Source: Alphaproteobacteria bacterium
GTDB taxonomy: Bacteria > Pseudomonadota > Alphaproteobacteria > Micropepsales > Micropepsaceae
DNA: 64,000 nucleotides
NCBI GenBank assembly: GCA_947475445.1
Contig: CANJLC010000001.1
Coordinates: 248,001 to 312,000, forward strand
Direction of reading: 5' to 3'
Shown here: piece by piece, positions 48,098-57,542 of the stretch
Position numbering within the stretch: the first letter of the stretch is position 1
Layout of the letters: each line of letters opens with the position of its first letter
Notes under the pieces: generated by a model
Seen by the model: the letters and a program-made list of their open reading frames with translations, nothing else
What the model was told of the DNA's origin: nothing
Databases searched by the model: none
Position numbers and translations under genes: made by a program

Positions 48098-49198
48098 ATG
48101 AACGCGAATTCCAACATACGCATCGTGGCCGCCATGTCGGGCGGCGTGGATTCGTCCGTCACCGCGGCGCTGCTCAAGCGCCAGGGCTATGACGTGGTTG
48201 GCGTGACGCTGCAGCTTTATCCCGGCGAGATCGCGAAGAAGAAAGGCGCCTGCTGCGCCGGCCAGGACATCTATGACGCCAAGCGCGTCGCAGACAGCAT
48301 CGGCATTCCCCATTACGTGCTGGATTACGAAAGCCGCTTCAACCAGAACGTGATGCAGGATTTCGCGGATTCCTATGCCCGCGGCGAAACCCCCATCCCC
48401 TGCGTCCGCTGCAACGAAAAAGTGAAGTTCGCCGACTTGATGGAGATGGCGCGCGGCCTGGGCGCGAGCGCGATGGCCACCGGCCATTATGTCCGCCGCG
48501 TCGAAGGCGCGTCCGGCGCCGAGCTCCATGCCGCAAGCGATACCACGCGCGACCAGAGCTATTTTCTTTTCGCCACCACCCAGGCGCAGCTTGATTATCT
48601 GCGCTTCCCCTTGGGGGACATGGAAAAGACGCAGGTGCGCGCCATCGCCGCCGAGCTTGGCCTGGTCAATGCCGCCAAGCCCGACAGCCAGGATATCTGT
48701 TTCGTGCCCGAAGGCCGCTACACCGACATCGTCAAGAAGCTGCGCCCCGATGCGGCCCGGCCCGGCGATGTGGTGGACCAGGACGGCAAGGTGCTGGCCC
48801 GCCATGACGGCATCCTGCATTTCACCATCGGCCAGCGCAAAGGCCTTGGCCTGTCCGGCAACGAAGAGCCGCTCTTTGTCCTCAAGCTCGATGCCGTGAA
48901 TGCGCGCGTGGTGGTGGGCCCGCGCAGCGCGCTGGGGTCTTCCGCCTGCCTGCTCAAGGATGTGAACTGGCTTTCCCCGGCCAACGCGCCGTTCGATTGC
49001 AACGTGAAAGTGCGTTCCATGCGTCCGCCGGTGGCGGCGCGCGTCACGCCGCTGGATGGCGGCGGGGCGCGGGTGGAACTTGCCGCCAGCGAAGACGCCA
49101 TCGCGCCGGGCCAGGCCTGCGTCTTTTACCGCGATGGACGGGTGCTGGGCGGCGGCTGGATAACCCGCTCCGACAGCGCCCAGATCGCGGCAGAATAG
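48098..49198 (+). CDS. mnmA: tRNA-specific 2-thiouridylase MnmA
   Basis: 366 residues. PP-loop [11 protein letters not shown], catalytic Cys105 ([10 protein letters not shown]) and the persulfide Cys201 ([10 protein letters not shown]), plus [11 protein letters not shown] and a C-terminal beta domain. It thiolates U34 of tRNA-Lys, -Glu and -Gln using ATP and sulfur relay proteins. Confidence 0.97.
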   Translation: MNANSNIRIVAAMSGGVDSSVTAALLKRQGYDVVGVTLQLYPGEIAKKKGACCAGQDIYDAKRVADSIGIPHYVLDYESRFNQNVMQDFADSYARGETPIPCVRCNEKVKFADLMEMARGLGASAMATGHYVRRVEGASGAELHAASDTTRDQSYFLFATTQAQLDYLRFPLGDMEKTQVRAIAAELGLVNAAKPDSQDICFVPEGRYTDIVKKLRPDAARPGDVVDQDGKVLARHDGILHFTIGQRKGLGLSGNEEPLFVLKLDAVNARVVVGPRSALGSSACLLKDVNWLSPANAPFDCNVKVRSMRPPVAARVTPLDGGGARVELAASEDAIAPGQACVFYRDGRVLGGGWITRSDSAQIAAE

Positions 49199-49283
49199 CG
49201 GTTTTGGCCGGAAATCCGGGCCAAACTTGACAGGCCCCGCCCCCCAATTCTACATCCCCCGCCCGGGCCGCAAGGCTTGGTAT

Positions 49284-49358
49284 GGCACCGTAGCTCAGCG
49301 GTAGAGCAGGGGAATCATAATCCCTTGGTCGGCGGTTCAAATCCGTCCGGTGCTACCA
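49284..49358 (+). tRNA. tRNA-Met (anticodon CAT, elongator type)
   Basis: 75 nt. Acceptor GGCACCG with CGGTGCT (one G-T pair), discriminator A and encoded CCA. D arm TAGCTCAGCGGTAGAGCA, anticodon arm GGGGA-ATCATAA-TCCCT giving CAT, T arm GGCGGTTCAAATCCGTC. The form GGGAATCATAATCCC resembles elongator Met; an Ile-CAT (lysidine) tRNA is the alternative. Confidence 0.93.
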
Positions 49359-49389
49359 TTCATTCCATCGCCTTGCGATTGAATGAATG
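49357..49389. repeat. Hairpin directly after tRNA-Met
   Basis: CATTCATTC-C-ATCGC pairs with GCGAT-T-GAATGAATG with one mismatch and a CTT loop. Its 5' end uses the last two bases of the tRNA CCA. There is no T-run. Confidence 0.7.
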
Positions 49390-49710
49390 CCAAGCCGGCC
49401 CGCGCGCCGCCTCGACGCGGCGCTTTTCGGTATGGCCGGTGATCATGATGATGGGCACAAAGGGGTTGGGGCTGTTCTCGGCGGTGCGCACGATGCGGCT
49501 GAACTCCAGCCCGTCCATCGGTTTCATGGAAAGATCGCTGAGGATCAAGTCGCACTTCTTTTCGCGCAGCGCATCCAGCGCCGTGGTGCCGTTATTGGCT
49601 TCGATGATTTCGCGCACGCCAACGGAATTGAGCAGCGCGCGCAGCAGCGAACGCATGTGCTGGTTGTCTTCGACGATCAGGACTTTCAGGTGTTCCAGTG
49701 CGCCGGCCAT
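49360..49710 (-). pseudogene. Truncated CheY-like response regulator
   Basis: 116 residues from the ATG at 49708-49710. It has the acidic pocket VLIVEDNQHM, phospho-acceptor Asp in LILSDLSMKPMDG and the IIMITGHTE strand. The family then continues with an Ala-Arg-Asp-Ala-Gly turn and a conserved Lys-Pro; here the sequence diverges after RRVEAARG into an unrelated tail and stops two bases from the tRNA. The conserved Lys is lost, so signalling is probably impaired. Confidence 0.75.
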
Positions 49711-49897
49711 GCCGCCTCGAAATGCCTGTTGCCGCAATACCGGGCAGCAGGCGGAAATTTGCTACCTAAGGTTAGGGAAGGATGGTTAGTATTAGGTTAC
49801 AAATGGCCAGGGGAAACATTTCCGTGAGGTGGCGGCCCGGTCATTTTGGGCGGCAAACGCCTTGTTTTTCGCGTCCCGCCCCTGTACGGGGCGCCCC

Positions 49898-50449
49898 ATG
49901 AGCGCGCAGGAAGCCCCTCCCGGCTGGCATATCCGCCCCGAAACAGCGGCAGACGCCCCGTCTGTCGAGGCCTTGAACCAAAGCGCTTTTGGCCCCGGCC
50001 GCTTCGCCAAGTCGGCCTATCGCCTGCGCGAAGGCGTGGCGCCGGTGGCGGGCCTGTCCTTTGTCGCGGTGGAAAATAACATCCTGCGTGGCTCGGTGCG
50101 CTTCTGGCCCATCCGCGTCGGCGGCCATGAGGCGCTGCTGCTGGGACCGCTGGCGGTGGACAGTCCCCAGCGCGGCCGCGGCATCGGCATCGGGTTGATG
50201 CAGGCCGGCATCGCAAAGGCGCATGACGGTCCCTGGAGCGCCATCCTGCTGGTGGGCGACGAGCCTTATTATGCCAAGGTGGGCTTTGCCCGCCTGCCGC
50301 CGGGAAGGGTGAAATTTCCCGGTCCCGTGGATCAGGACCGCATCCTGGGATTGTCGCTGAAGGCGGGCGGGTTGCTGAATCTGTCAGGCCAGATCAGGCG
50401 GGCGCAGATTGATGAGCCTGTATGCGCTGACGGCGCTGGCCTCGGCTAA
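49898..50449 (+). CDS. GNAT-family N-acetyltransferase (YhbS-like)
   Basis: 183 residues. WHIRPETAADAPSVEALNQSAF at the N terminus, the acetyl-CoA pyrophosphate loop DSPQRGRGIGIGLM and YYAKVGFARLPPG place it in the YhbS branch of GNAT acyltransferases. The substrate is unknown. The ATG at 49898 precedes the domain; the frame is open further upstream. Confidence 0.85.
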   Translation: MSAQEAPPGWHIRPETAADAPSVEALNQSAFGPGRFAKSAYRLREGVAPVAGLSFVAVENNILRGSVRFWPIRVGGHEALLLGPLAVDSPQRGRGIGIGLMQAGIAKAHDGPWSAILLVGDEPYYAKVGFARLPPGRVKFPGPVDQDRILGLSLKAGGLLNLSGQIRRAQIDEPVCADGAGLG

Positions 50450-50493
50450 AAAAACTCACCATGGGCGGGCTCGCCCCGCCCATCCAGGTACTT

Positions 50494-50520
50494 GTCATTC
50501 CCGTGCAAGCGGGAATCCAG
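50494..50520. repeat. REP-like palindrome
   Basis: GTCATTCCCGTGCAAGCGGGAATCCAG contains the arms ATTCCCG and CGGGAAT around TGCAAG. A separate GGGCGGG/CCCGCCC hairpin lies at 50463-50481. Short palindromes of this wording recur in intergenic DNA of many proteobacteria. Confidence 0.6.
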
Positions 50521-50525
50521 TGGGT

Positions 50526-50765
50526 TTATTTTTCTCCGGGAAACTTACTTTTCTGCAGAAGTGCCTCTTCGACCTCAATGATGTCGCCGCCCTCGAATTC
50601 AATGCCATAGACAAATCCCTCGGGAAATTTTTTCAGATAATCTCCGCTACGATTTTCCAGCGGCGTAATGCTGACGACAGATGCAGGTTCCCCTGGGCGC
50701 ATCTGCACCGGAGTGCCGGGCTTTACGCAAACCGTGTCGTCATAATCGAAGATGGGTGACTTCAT
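50526..50765 (-). CDS. Small unknown protein, last gene of the MoxR/VWA operon
   Basis: 79 residues, MKSPIFDYDDTVCVKPGTPV... . Alternating hydrophobic strands around VCVKPGTPVQ, ASVVSITP, YGIEFEGGDIIEVEEALL suggest a small SH3-like beta barrel, loosely like NifZ or Imm31-type domains; that comparison is weak. Its ATG overlaps the preceding stop as ATGA, so it is translated with the upstream VWA gene. Unknown function. Confidence 0.6.
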   Translation of the reverse strand: MKSPIFDYDDTVCVKPGTPVQMRPGEPASVVSITPLENRSGDYLKKFPEGFVYGIEFEGGDIIEVEEALLQKSKFPGEK

Positions 50766-52831
50766 CTTCCCTCGAGTCTCCACGCCAGCAACAGCGACCC
50801 CACGATCAGCATCAAGGCCGCCCACACCGGCAGCAAAGGCTGCTGCGTCAGCGAGGTGACGCGATAGGCGCCGTTGCGGCGAAGCCCGATCCAGTCGCTG
50901 CCGCTGGCGTCCTGTCCCGGCACCACGCGGCGGATCGCCGGCACGCCGTCTTCCAGCCAGTGCACGCCGCCGCCATGAGCCTGCGCATCATCGCGCAGCA
51001 CCGCGTCGGTGGCGCGCATGTCGGCCACTTCTTTCGGGTTCAAGGGCCCCGCCGCCGTGACGGCGGACAATTTTCCGTCCGTCAGGCGATAAAGCCCCAG
51101 CTCATTCACTTTGGTGGCGGTGCGCCAGATGCCGGGCGACGCCTTTTGCGGCGCCAGCACCATCGTCTTGCCCGACGGCATGGTGAGCGTCACGGGGCTG
51201 GCGGTTTTTTCCATGGTGCGGCGGGTGATGACGATTTCACCATCCGAGACGGAAGCGGAAAGATTTTCTGCTTCCAGTTCCGGCTCCTTCATCAGCCAAT
51301 GCGCCAGGCGGCGCAGCAATTCGGCCTGCGGCCCGCCGCCTTCAAAGCCGCGCGCCCACAGCCAGGTCTGGTCTGACAGCATTTCGGCCACCCGGCCTTT
51401 TTGCATCTGGTCCAGCACCAGCAGCGGTTTGCCGCCCGGCCCGCTCATCACGGTCTGCCCGGCCACCGGCACCGCGCCGATCAGGCGGAACCAGCGTCCC
51501 CAGCTGGGCGCAACATTGTCGCCATTGCTGCCGGGCAGGTTGCGCGTGACGGGATGGCCCTGGCCCAGCGCCGTCACCATCGGGCGAAAGCCCTGGGTGA
51601 TGATCTCGCCGGTGGGCTGCGCCGGCAGCACTGCAGACAAAGGCGTGCGGTAGATGCTGATGTTGCCGGCGAATTCCGGGCCGGACGACAGCAGCAGCGC
51701 GCCGCCCTGTTCCACATATTGGGCGATATTCTCGAAATAGATCATGGGCAGGATGCCCTGCTCGCCATAGCGGTCGAATATCACCAGGTCAAAGCTGCGC
51801 AGTTTTTCGCTGAACAATTCGCGGGTAGGAAAGGCGATCAGCGAAAGCTCGTTGATCGGGGTGCCGTCCTGTTTTTCCGGCGGGCGCAGGATGGTGAAAT
51901 GCACCAAATCCACCGACGGATCGGCTTTCAGCAAATTGCGCCACACCCGCTCGCCGGCATGTGGCTCGCCCGAAATCAGCAGCACCCGCAGCCGGTCGCG
52001 CACGCCCGATACCGTCACCACGGCGCGATTGTTCTGCAACGTCAGTTCGGACGAGCCGGGTCCTGCGGCCAGCTCCACGATATTCTCGCCCTCATGGCTG
52101 ACCGGCACATTGATCTGGGTGTCGCGTCCCACCGGCACCGAGCGGGTGCCCAGATCTCGGCCATCCACCTTGATGCTGACATCGGCGGGCGCGCCGCCGC
52201 CTGCGCCTTCCCCTGAAAAGTCATCCACCCGCACCGTCATCTGCGCGGGCCTGCCGACAATGGAAAAGCGCGCCGCATTGACGACGCTGAGCTTGCGGTC
52301 GCGCTCGCCGCGCTTTCCCGCGATCAGCACCTGCAGCGGCGCTTTCAGGATCATCTGGTCGGGCGGCGGCGCGTCATGCACCTGTCCGTCGGTAATCAGG
52401 ATCACGCCCGCTATGCGTGCCGGCGGCACATCGGCCAGCACCGCATTCACGGCGGCGAAAGCCTGGGTGCCGTTATTCTCGCCGCTGGTGGTGGTGGTGA
52501 TCTGGGTCTGGCGGATGGTGAGGTCGGATTGGGCGGCCAGTTCTTTTTGGACCTGCGCCAGCGCCTTCTGGGCCTGGGCGCTGCGTTCGCCGATACTCAT
52601 GCTTTGCGACTGGTCCAGCACCACCGCCACCACATCGGGCAGGGCGGCATGCTGCTCCTTGACCAGGATCGGTCCCGCCAATGCGAAAATCAAAATCGCA
52701 AATGCCAGTCCACGCGCCCATGCCCCGCGCGCGCCGACATAAAAGCTGTAAGCCGTCAGCAGGGCCGCCACGATGGCCAGCGCGGTGATCAGCGCCAGCG
52801 GCAGATGCGGATCAAAGCCTAATCTTGTCAT
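50762..52831 (-). CDS. Membrane protein with VWA-like and glutamine-amidotransferase-like domains
   Basis: 689 residues from the ATG at 52829-52831. Two membrane helices at the N terminus (LPLALITALAIVAALLTAY, GLAFAILIFALAGPIL) and one at the C terminus. A von Willebrand A-like domain carries MIDAS DxSxS in VVLDQSQSMS. The middle (LRVLLISGEPHAGERVWRNLL, VIFDRYGEQ, YVEQGGALLLSSGPEF) resembles the GATase-1-like domain found in Bat-type proteins. Likely an inner-membrane component working with the MoxR ATPase. Confidence 0.8.
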   Translation of the reverse strand: MTRLGFDPHLPLALITALAIVAALLTAYSFYVGARGAWARGLAFAILIFALAGPILVKEQHAALPDVVAVVLDQSQSMSIGERSAQAQKALAQVQKELAAQSDLTIRQTQITTTTSGENNGTQAFAAVNAVLADVPPARIAGVILITDGQVHDAPPPDQMILKAPLQVLIAGKRGERDRKLSVVNAARFSIVGRPAQMTVRVDDFSGEGAGGGAPADVSIKVDGRDLGTRSVPVGRDTQINVPVSHEGENIVELAAGPGSSELTLQNNRAVVTVSGVRDRLRVLLISGEPHAGERVWRNLLKADPSVDLVHFTILRPPEKQDGTPINELSLIAFPTRELFSEKLRSFDLVIFDRYGEQGILPMIYFENIAQYVEQGGALLLSSGPEFAGNISIYRTPLSAVLPAQPTGEIITQGFRPMVTALGQGHPVTRNLPGSNGDNVAPSWGRWFRLIGAVPVAGQTVMSGPGGKPLLVLDQMQKGRVAEMLSDQTWLWARGFEGGGPQAELLRRLAHWLMKEPELEAENLSASVSDGEIVITRRTMEKTASPVTLTMPSGKTMVLAPQKASPGIWRTATKVNELGLYRLTDGKLSAVTAAGPLNPKEVADMRATDAVLRDDAQAHGGGVHWLEDGVPAIRRVVPGQDASGSDWIGLRRNGAYRVTSLTQQPLLPVWAALMLIVGSLLLAWRLEGR

Positions 52832-52844
52832 GGGACAAGCCGGG

Positions 52845-55577
52845 TCATTTGCCCAGCCTTTCCAGCAGTGCCGGCGCATGCACCTGGTCGGTCTTGTAGT
52901 TTCCGGTCAGGGCATACATCACCAGGTTGATGCCAAAGCGCAGCGCCATTTCGCGCTGGGAATCACCGCCCGGCACCGGATCGCTCATCGGCCTTCCGCT
53001 GGCATCCACCGCCCAGGCGGCGGCCCAGTCATTGCCGCCAATGATGACCGGCGACACGCCATCGCCGCCGCGCGCCGGCGCGCTCTGGCCATTCTTGTCG
53101 GCAGGCGGCAGCGCTTCGGCCCACAATTGCCCGCCATCCCAGCGGCCAGGAAAACTGCGCAGGATATAAAAGGCCTTGGTCAACACATGATCGGCGGAGA
53201 CCGGCTCCAGCGGCGGCAGGTCGAGCCCGGCGGTGATGCGGCGCAGCGTCTGGTCGCCGGGATTGCCGGCGCCGCGCACTGCGCCCAATGTCAGTTCGCG
53301 CGTATCGAACACGATGGTGCCGCCCAGCCGCATGTAATCGGCGATCCGGGACTGCGCCGCGGGAGAAAGATTTTTCTCCCGTGGATCCATCGGCCAATAG
53401 AGCATGGGGTAAAGCGACAGGTCGGTGCGCTCGACATCAACCCCGATGGGATCTTCCGGCTCATAGGATGTGCGCGCCTTCAGCGCATAGCCAAGTCCCG
53501 TCAAACCCGCGCGGCTGATGGCGTCCACATCCGGCAAGCCGGTAACGACATAGGCCAGCCGCGTGTCCAGCGCCGCCTGCATGCTGGTGGTGTCCTGGGC
53601 ATGAACGCCGCGCGGCATCAGCATAAGGACCAGGCCCGCCGCCGCGATGCTGCGCAGGCGCAGCGCCGGCAAATAACCGCGCAGCCACAGCGCCACCAAG
53701 GCATCCAGGCAGAGCAGTCCCGCGCCCAGCGCCAGCAGCCAGGGCTCCAGCGCGATGCTATGGACATCGCCATATTCGCGCGCGCCGCCCAGTTCCAGCG
53801 GCAACAGCGCATCTTGCGCCTTGAGGATATTGAGCGCGCTCTCCACGCCTTGCGCGCCATAAAGCCCCGGCGGATGCAAGGCGGACACTTCGGTACGGGC
53901 GAAATCCTTTGCCGCGATGGGCAGCAGTTCAGCGGATGCCGCCATGCTGTGGCCAAGACCATCCAGCACGCTGATCGGCGCCAGGCTGGACAATTGCGCC
54001 AGGTCGCCGGCCGCGGTGCCGGCGGACAAGGCCAGTATGCGCTTGAGCATGTCCACATAAAGTCCCGACAGGGGCAGCGACGACCAGGCCGGGCTGGCGG
54101 TGATGTGGAAAAGAATGACCCAGCCCTGGCCCATTTGCTGCGCCGTGACCAAAGGCGTGCCGTCGCTCAGCCGCGCCCAGGCGCGCTCCGACAATTGCGC
54201 GCCGGGCTCGGCCAATATCTGGCGCGTCACGGTGACTTCCGTGGGCGCCACCAATCCGTTGAACGGACTGGAGGCCGGAAACGCCGCCAGCTTCTGCGGC
54301 GCATTCCACGACATGGCGCTGCCGAGGTAACGGCCGCCCACCCGCAGCGGCACCGGCACCAGCTCGTCTGCGCCGCCTGTCATGCGCGGGCCCGCGAAAC
54401 GCACCAGCACGCCGCCGTCCGTGACGAATTTCTTCACCTTGTCGGCGTCGCTGCCGGCGACCCTGCCGATATCGGCCAGGAACAGCACGGAAACCTTGCG
54501 CGCGATGAGATTGCTGATGGTGCCCTTCTGGGCTTCGGCGAATGGCGCCAGCGCCCGCTCCAGGTAATAGACATCCGACAAAAGCGGCTGCTCACCTTCC
54601 GAGGTTGCCGCCGAAACAATCCCGGCGCGGCGCTCGACGCCGCCCGAATCCAGCAATTGCACCGCACCGGCGCTGTCCTCGCCGCGAATTTCCAGCCGCG
54701 CCGTCTGGTTGCGCACTTCCAGCGGCAAGGCGATATGCGCCCTGGCCCGCGCGTCGCCCGCCTTGAAGATCAAGGGCGCGTCGCTGAGAACTTCGCCATT
54801 GCGGCCGATGGCTGCGACATTGGTCTGGCGCGCGCCCTTGGCGCCGGGGCGCAAGGCGGTGAGCTGGAAGCCGGTGCCGTCGCGCACCGGCGGCAACAGG
54901 CCAAGCGCCGCCGCGCGGGGCGTGAAAATTGTCAGCGGCCCCAGCTTGGTGAGCGCTGTCTCGAACTTGCGTCCCACGCCATCCTCGACGCCGTCGCTCA
55001 GCCAGAAGATCTGCGGCGGCGAGGCAAAGCTGGCGCGCGCCAGCCGCGCCGCCGCCGCCATGCGGTCGCCCGCCCAGGGCATGGGCGCAAGCTCGCGCGC
55101 CGCCCGCACCGCAGCCCCCGCGTCCAGCAAACTCACGGGCGCATTGCCCGCCGTCGCCACGATGGCGACCGGACGATCCTGCGCCCCGCGCAGCAAATCG
55201 GCGATCACGCCCTGGCGTTCGTCCCAGCCCTTGGCGGCGCTCCAGCCATTGTCAATCACCAGCACCAGCGGTCCGCTGCCGGCAACCTGCGGCGCGCGGC
55301 CCAGCAGCGGCTCGGCCAAGGCGGAAATCAGCAGCGCCGCAGCTGCCAGGCGCAGCAGCAGCAGCCACCAGGGCGTATGCGCGGGGGTCTGCTCTTCATT
55401 CTTCAGCCCCAGCAGCAGGCGCAGCGGTGGAAAGGCAATGCGGCGCGGCTGCGGCGGCGTGACTTTCAGCAGCCACCACAGCAGCGGCAGCACCAGCAGT
55501 CCCGCCAGCACCCAGGGTGCGCCAAAACTCAATTGTGAGAACAGGCCCGCCAAGTCAGGTCCCGCCAATCGCGGCAT
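52845..55577 (-). CDS. DUF4159 membrane protein with BatA-like N terminus
   Basis: 910 residues from the ATG at 55575-55577, which overlaps the DUF58 gene. N-terminal helices (WVLAGLLVLPLLWWLLKV, WWLLLLRLAAAALLISAL) match the Aerotolerance/BatA start, then a degenerate VWA domain (LVLVIDNGWSAAKG). The last ~210 residues are DUF4159: RLAYVVTGLPDVDAISRAGLTG, LYPMLYWPMDP and YMRLGGTIVFDTRE. It is 13 bases before the next gene, in the MoxR operon. Confidence 0.85.
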   Translation of the reverse strand: MPRLAGPDLAGLFSQLSFGAPWVLAGLLVLPLLWWLLKVTPPQPRRIAFPPLRLLLGLKNEEQTPAHTPWWLLLLRLAAAALLISALAEPLLGRAPQVAGSGPLVLVIDNGWSAAKGWDERQGVIADLLRGAQDRPVAIVATAGNAPVSLLDAGAAVRAARELAPMPWAGDRMAAAARLARASFASPPQIFWLSDGVEDGVGRKFETALTKLGPLTIFTPRAAALGLLPPVRDGTGFQLTALRPGAKGARQTNVAAIGRNGEVLSDAPLIFKAGDARARAHIALPLEVRNQTARLEIRGEDSAGAVQLLDSGGVERRAGIVSAATSEGEQPLLSDVYYLERALAPFAEAQKGTISNLIARKVSVLFLADIGRVAGSDADKVKKFVTDGGVLVRFAGPRMTGGADELVPVPLRVGGRYLGSAMSWNAPQKLAAFPASSPFNGLVAPTEVTVTRQILAEPGAQLSERAWARLSDGTPLVTAQQMGQGWVILFHITASPAWSSLPLSGLYVDMLKRILALSAGTAAGDLAQLSSLAPISVLDGLGHSMAASAELLPIAAKDFARTEVSALHPPGLYGAQGVESALNILKAQDALLPLELGGAREYGDVHSIALEPWLLALGAGLLCLDALVALWLRGYLPALRLRSIAAAGLVLMLMPRGVHAQDTTSMQAALDTRLAYVVTGLPDVDAISRAGLTGLGYALKARTSYEPEDPIGVDVERTDLSLYPMLYWPMDPREKNLSPAAQSRIADYMRLGGTIVFDTRELTLGAVRGAGNPGDQTLRRITAGLDLPPLEPVSADHVLTKAFYILRSFPGRWDGGQLWAEALPPADKNGQSAPARGGDGVSPVIIGGNDWAAAWAVDASGRPMSDPVPGGDSQREMALRFGINLVMYALTGNYKTDQVHAPALLERLGK

Positions 55578-56409
55578 GCAGCGCGACCAGCGCGCTGAGC
55601 GGCGCATGGTCGGTGCGATGGCTTGTCACCGTCCAGCCCAGCTTCATGGCGGTCTGGACCACTTCTTCTCCATGGGCGCGAAAGCGGGCGCGATAGGAAT
55701 CGCCCACGCTTTCCGCCCGTCCGAACAGGGCTTCGTCCCGCCCCTGCGGCGATTCAAAGCGCGCCCGTCCGGTATAGGGAAAATCCTCTTCCGCCGGATC
55801 GACAATCCGCACCAGGTGACCGCTGATCCCGGCGCGCGCCAGCCCGCGCATGGTGTCCAGCGCCTGCGGCTCCAGGAAATCTCCCAGCCACACCAGCCCG
55901 GCGCCGCGCGCGATAGGGGTTTGCGGCGGCAGGCTGTGCGCCTGCATCTTTGTATCCAGCAAGGCATGGGCGATGCGCATCAAGGCCAGGCGTGATGCGG
56001 CAGGCCGTTCGCCGCCGCCCAGAAACCCCACGCGCTCGCCGCCGCGGATCAGCAGCGCCGCCAGCGCCAGCAGCAGCAATTCGGCGCGCTCGCGCTTGGA
56101 GACGCTGTGGCTGGAAAAATCCATGCCCGCGCCGCCGTCGCGCCACAGCCAGATGGTCTGGGCCGCTTCCCATTCGCGCTCGCGCACATAAAGATGTTGC
56201 GACTTGGCCGACTGGCGCCAGTCAATCCGCGCCGCGTCTTCATTCTGGTAGCGGCGAAATTGCCAGAAGCTTTCGCCAATACCGGCGCGCCGCCGGCCAT
56301 GCACGCCCAGGCTTACCGACGCCGCCAGCCTGTCGGCCGCCACCAGCAGCGGCGGCAATCCGGCGGAGAGGCCGTCCGCTTCGTGCTGCAGCGGTGAGAA
56401 CCCGGTCAC
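55555..56409 (-). CDS. DUF58 domain protein
   Basis: 284 residues. The DUF58 signature DAARIDWRQSAKSQHLYVREREWE, followed by a VWA-like fold (IWLWRDGGAGMDFSSHS). DUF58 proteins pair with MoxR ATPases as likely substrates or partners. It starts ten bases after the moxR stop. Confidence 0.9.
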   Translation of the reverse strand: MTGFSPLQHEADGLSAGLPPLLVAADRLAASVSLGVHGRRRAGIGESFWQFRRYQNEDAARIDWRQSAKSQHLYVREREWEAAQTIWLWRDGGAGMDFSSHSVSKRERAELLLLALAALLIRGGERVGFLGGGERPAASRLALMRIAHALLDTKMQAHSLPPQTPIARGAGLVWLGDFLEPQALDTMRGLARAGISGHLVRIVDPAEEDFPYTGRARFESPQGRDEALFGRAESVGDSYRARFRAHGEEVVQTAMKLGWTVTSHRTDHAPLSALVALHAAIGGT

Positions 56410-56419
56410 GCGCGCTCCT

Positions 56420-57439
56420 TTAAAGGAGAGTCTTGCAAAGCTTTTCGATCACGCCCGCCGTGGTGACGCCTTCGGCGCGGGCGGCGAAATTCAGCGCCAT
56501 GCGATGACGCAGCACCGGCCCCGCCAGCGCCGCGATGTCGTCGCTGGACGGCGCAAGGCGTCCATCCATCAAGGCGCGCGCGCGCACCGCCAGCATGAAA
56601 GCCTGTCCGGCACGCGGACCAGGACCCCAGGCGACCTGGCCGCGTGTTGCGTCATGGCCGGAATCCGGGCGCGCCGCGCGCACCAGCCTGAGAATCGAAT
56701 CCATCACCGTCTCGCCCACTGGCATGCGGCGCACCAGCGCCTGGGCTTCGGCCAAATCGTCCGGGCCGCAAACCTTGCTGGCCTTCTTTTCGTCTCCGAT
56801 GGTGGTGGCGGTCAGCATGCGCCGCTCGGATTCCAGATCGGGATAGCCGACATCGATCTGCAGCAGGAAACGGTCCAGCTGCGCTTCCGGCAGCGGATAG
56901 GTGCCTTCCTGCTCCAGCGGGTTTTGCGTCGCCAGCACATGAAAGAGCGGCGGCAGGTCATGCCGCGCCCCGGCCACCGTGACGTGTTTTTCCTGCATCG
57001 CCTGCAGCAGCGCCGACTGGGTACGCGGCGAGGCGCGGTTGATCTCGTCCGCCATCAGCAATTGGGTGAAGACCGGGCCGCGAATGAAACGAAAGCCGCG
57101 CGAGCCGGACGCGCTTTCCTCCATCACTTCGGACCCGGTGATGTCGGTGGGCATCAAATCGGGGGTGAACTGGATGCGGCTGGTGTCCAGCCCCAGCACG
57201 ATGGACAGGGTCTCCACCAGCTTGGTCTTGGCCAGGCCCGGCACGCCGATCAAAAGGCCATGGCCGCCCGCCATCAGCGTCACCAGCGTCTGCTCCACCA
57301 CGTCATCCTGGCCAAAGATCACTTCGGCGATGCGCTTGCGCACCTTGATGAAGGTCTCGGCGGTTTTTTCCAGCTTGGCGGGGGCTTTCCCGATGATTTC
57401 GGCGTCTTGTGACATTCTCGGGTCCATGGGGCGGGCCAT
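56420..57439 (-). CDS. MoxR-family AAA+ ATPase
   Basis: 339 residues. Walker A GVPGLAKTKL, Walker B LLMADEINRASPRTQSALLQ, sensor 1 ATQNPLEQEGTYPLPEAQLDRF. An in-frame ATG at 57413-57415 is an alternative start. MoxR chaperones remodel VWA-containing partners, exactly what follows here. It is divergent from the DUF1285 gene. Confidence 0.93.
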   Translation of the reverse strand: MARPMDPRMSQDAEIIGKAPAKLEKTAETFIKVRKRIAEVIFGQDDVVEQTLVTLMAGGHGLLIGVPGLAKTKLVETLSIVLGLDTSRIQFTPDLMPTDITGSEVMEESASGSRGFRFIRGPVFTQLLMADEINRASPRTQSALLQAMQEKHVTVAGARHDLPPLFHVLATQNPLEQEGTYPLPEAQLDRFLLQIDVGYPDLESERRMLTATTIGDEKKASKVCGPDDLAEAQALVRRMPVGETVMDSILRLVRAARPDSGHDATRGQVAWGPGPRAGQAFMLAVRARALMDGRLAPSSDDIAALAGPVLRHRMALNFAARAEGVTTAGVIEKLCKTLL

Positions 57440-57542
57440 CTTGATAGAGGTGACACTTATACTGCACCCTCAGCCAGTCCGTGCAAGCAAAAGCCGGGAA
57501 AACCCACATAAGTGGCGCTAACTATAAGGAAAAACGGGCGCA

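Noticed and set aside
52773-55538. A 921-codon open frame on the plus strand opposite the DUF4159 gene, and similar long antisense frames at 11802-13502, 28508-30763, 30770-32284, 32396-34246 and 1305-2939
   Set aside because: Each lies exactly against a well-supported gene in high-GC DNA, has Arg/His/Gly-rich composition and no recognisable domain; they are shadows of the coding strand.
50526-57439. MoxR-VWA genes as an antiphage defence island
   Set aside because: Gene content (DUF58, DUF4159) matches widespread chromosomal modules, with core metabolic genes on both sides and no nuclease or sensor.
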